A stretch of 24,293 nucleotides of DNA from NCBI GenBank assembly GCA_945787595.1, contig CALZJV010000177.1, positions 1-24,293 on the forward strand, written 5' to 3'. Below, in pieces: positions 23,093 through 24,293 of this stretch. Under the pieces are notes generated by a model that searched no databases, was not told the DNA's origin, and worked only from the letters and a program-made list of their open reading frames with translations. How positions within the stretch are numbered: position 1 is the stretch's first letter; each line of letters starts with the position of its first letter. The translations under genes were made by a program, and so were the position numbers. The DNA is from an uncultured Desulfobacterales bacterium. Lineage in GTDB: Bacteria > Desulfobacterota > Desulfobacteria > Desulfobacterales > JAFDCJ01.

Positions 23093-23111
23093 AACCAAAT
23101 CATATTTGGTT
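23093..23111 (+). terminator. Hairpin after the carboxypeptidase gene
   Basis: AACCAAAT-cat-ATTTGGTT is a perfect 8-bp hairpin five bases after the stop. A related ACCAAA/TTTGGT pair lies inside the gene end (23063-23080). There is no T-tract, so a 3'-end stabiliser is as likely as a terminator. Confidence 0.4.
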
Positions 23112-23299
23112 CACCCCTACGATTTAAAGACTGGGTCTCCTATTGGGCACCCAATTAACTTAAAGCTCTATTGGCGAAGACTTTTTCATCCAAATAGCTG
23201 TAACTCGGACGGAAACAAATGGTGTGAATAAGGCCATTGAATTAATTTCTTGACCGGACAACATTAACACGAGAGATTTAAATCAAATCAAAATGAACT

Positions 23300-23425
23300 A
23301 CCCCGCAGCAGAGCTGCGAAGTATCGAAGGGGTCTAAAAAGCCATTTTGTATTGGAAGGGGACACGTTGTTTCCCCTTCCAAACCTACCCCTTCCTCGTT
23401 TTCACCCCGCAGCAGAGCTACGAGG
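23300..23425. repeat. Pair of ACCCCGCAGCAGAGCT repeats flanking an 11-bp hairpin
   Basis: ACCCCGCAGCAGAGCT occurs at 23300-23315 and again at 23404-23419. The first copy folds as CGCAGC-aga-GCTGCG and its ACCCC can pair with GGGGT at 23328-23332. Between the copies, TTGGAAGGGGA (23352-23362) and TCCCCTTCCAA (23372-23382) form a perfect 11-bp stem with a 9-base loop. This looks like a compound palindromic intergenic element. Confidence 0.6.
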
Positions 23426-24293
23426 AATTCTTTTGATTAAAACTACAGGTAATAATATTTGCAACCTCTCTGATCGCTGCATACATGTTTTGTTTCAACT
23501 AAGGAAATACGATTCCAGAACCGTTTATTTCTCCAATAAAGCTTGAATAATCAGATTCCATAAAAGTTCAAGATATCATCTCTCCCGGTTTTCAGGCTGC
23601 CGGTGACGCTACCTGCTATCTATCTACAATAATAACAGTGATTTAAAGTTCAAGATACTCAAATGATATCTTACATGGAGCCATCTTTTTTAGCCAGCCC
23701 ATAACTTCTATTACCACCTCAAAATCCGGCTATAAACTGTGTACAAAATTCAAGCCACCCAGGAAATATTGTTATTTATTTCAAAAATGGGCGGACCGAT
23801 TTTGTGTTTCCTGAACAAATCTAACACGGTCGGACACTGAATATTTTGTTTCGCTTTTTTGAAATCTATGGAATATCGGATCTGGACATGAAACAAAGAT
23901 CGCTGGAGTAGGTACACTGATAACCCTTTGATATTAAGTCAGAAATCGCAACATAGTTCAACGATCATCCAACTTCAAGATATCGATTCTATATTTGATT
24001 TAAAGCCATAATTTCGATATACAAATTCTGATCCATCCAAACTCAATATCCTTTTAAATAAGACAGTTTATTAAACAGCGATGGTGGGCATAAAAATGAA
24101 GTGCTCAAAATTGCTGGTTTTCGAATTGTGAAGGGTTATTGGAAGACCCTCATCAGCTGATTGCAGCTGGTTTGTTTAAATACATCGTTACGTTCTATGA
24201 CGATTCGATAAACTGATACAGCTTTGCTCAGATAAATCGAGACATTGGTTTACATGAGGAATGGCATACCCCGCCATTTTTAAAGAAAACCAT
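23426..24293. other. A+T-rich non-coding end of the window
   Basis: No reading frame over about 60 codons shows protein-like sequence or a ribosome site. TCAAGATATC recurs at 23568-23577 and 23975-23984, with a variant near 23647. It may be decayed mobile DNA or the flank of a gene beyond the window. Confidence 0.6.

Noticed and set aside
23300..23425. CRISPR-like repeat pair
   Set aside because: There are only two copies, separated by a palindrome, with no regular spacers and no cas genes.

Overview
The window looks like chromosomal DNA from a strictly or facultatively anaerobic Gram-negative bacterium, most likely of the Desulfobacterota (former Deltaproteobacteria). This is an inference from an AprA-like flavoprotein paired with an AprB-like ferredoxin, a molybdopterin oxidoreductase remnant, a TctC-type binding protein, and many short decayed intergenic repeats. 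No rRNA, tRNA, CRISPR array, integrase or intact insertion sequence was seen.

Layout. (1) 0.2-3.5 kb, minus strand: a probable operon reading from right to left: a frameshifted short gene, an AprA/fumarate-reductase-like flavoprotein, a small ferredoxin whose second cluster motif lacks one cysteine, and a TctC periplasmic carboxylate-binding protein. It looks like uptake plus redox conversion of an unknown carboxylate. (2) 3.6-5.4 kb: a collapsed molybdopterin oxidoreductase pseudogene, a YitT membrane protein and the tail of an EamA transporter. (3) 5.5-9.0 kb: a LysR regulator followed by kbl and tdh, the two-step conversion of threonine to glycine and acetyl-CoA. (4) 9.1-13.2 kb: a double-PAS LuxR-type regulator, a stand-alone receiver protein, a HAD hydrolase and an SGNH hydrolase, separated by low-complexity repeats, one of which encodes the tail of the SGNH protein. 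(5) 13.3-18.85 kb: a zinc-ribbon scramblase/LURP-one-like protein, an unrecognised exported protein, and a 1043-residue protein that joins an LCAT-like lipase with a visible Ser-Asp-His triad to a C-terminal CHAT caspase-like peptidase with visible His and Cys, followed by a small gene split by two compensating frameshifts. This is the best candidate for an undescribed system. My hypothesis is a protease-controlled, membrane-targeting effector, possibly defensive. (6) 18.85-24.3 kb: distinctly A+T-rich accessory DNA with a divergent Crp/Fnr regulator, a four-helix membrane protein, a frameshifted LysE-type exporter, and an exported M14 zinc carboxypeptidase behind a long structured leader. A 9-base word recurs around the Crp/Fnr gene and just upstream of the carboxypeptidase promoter.

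Four reading-frame breaks (near 3335, 18542, 18765 and 20519) fall in short homopolymers. They may be sequencing errors rather than true pseudogenization, which affects how the broken genes should be read.
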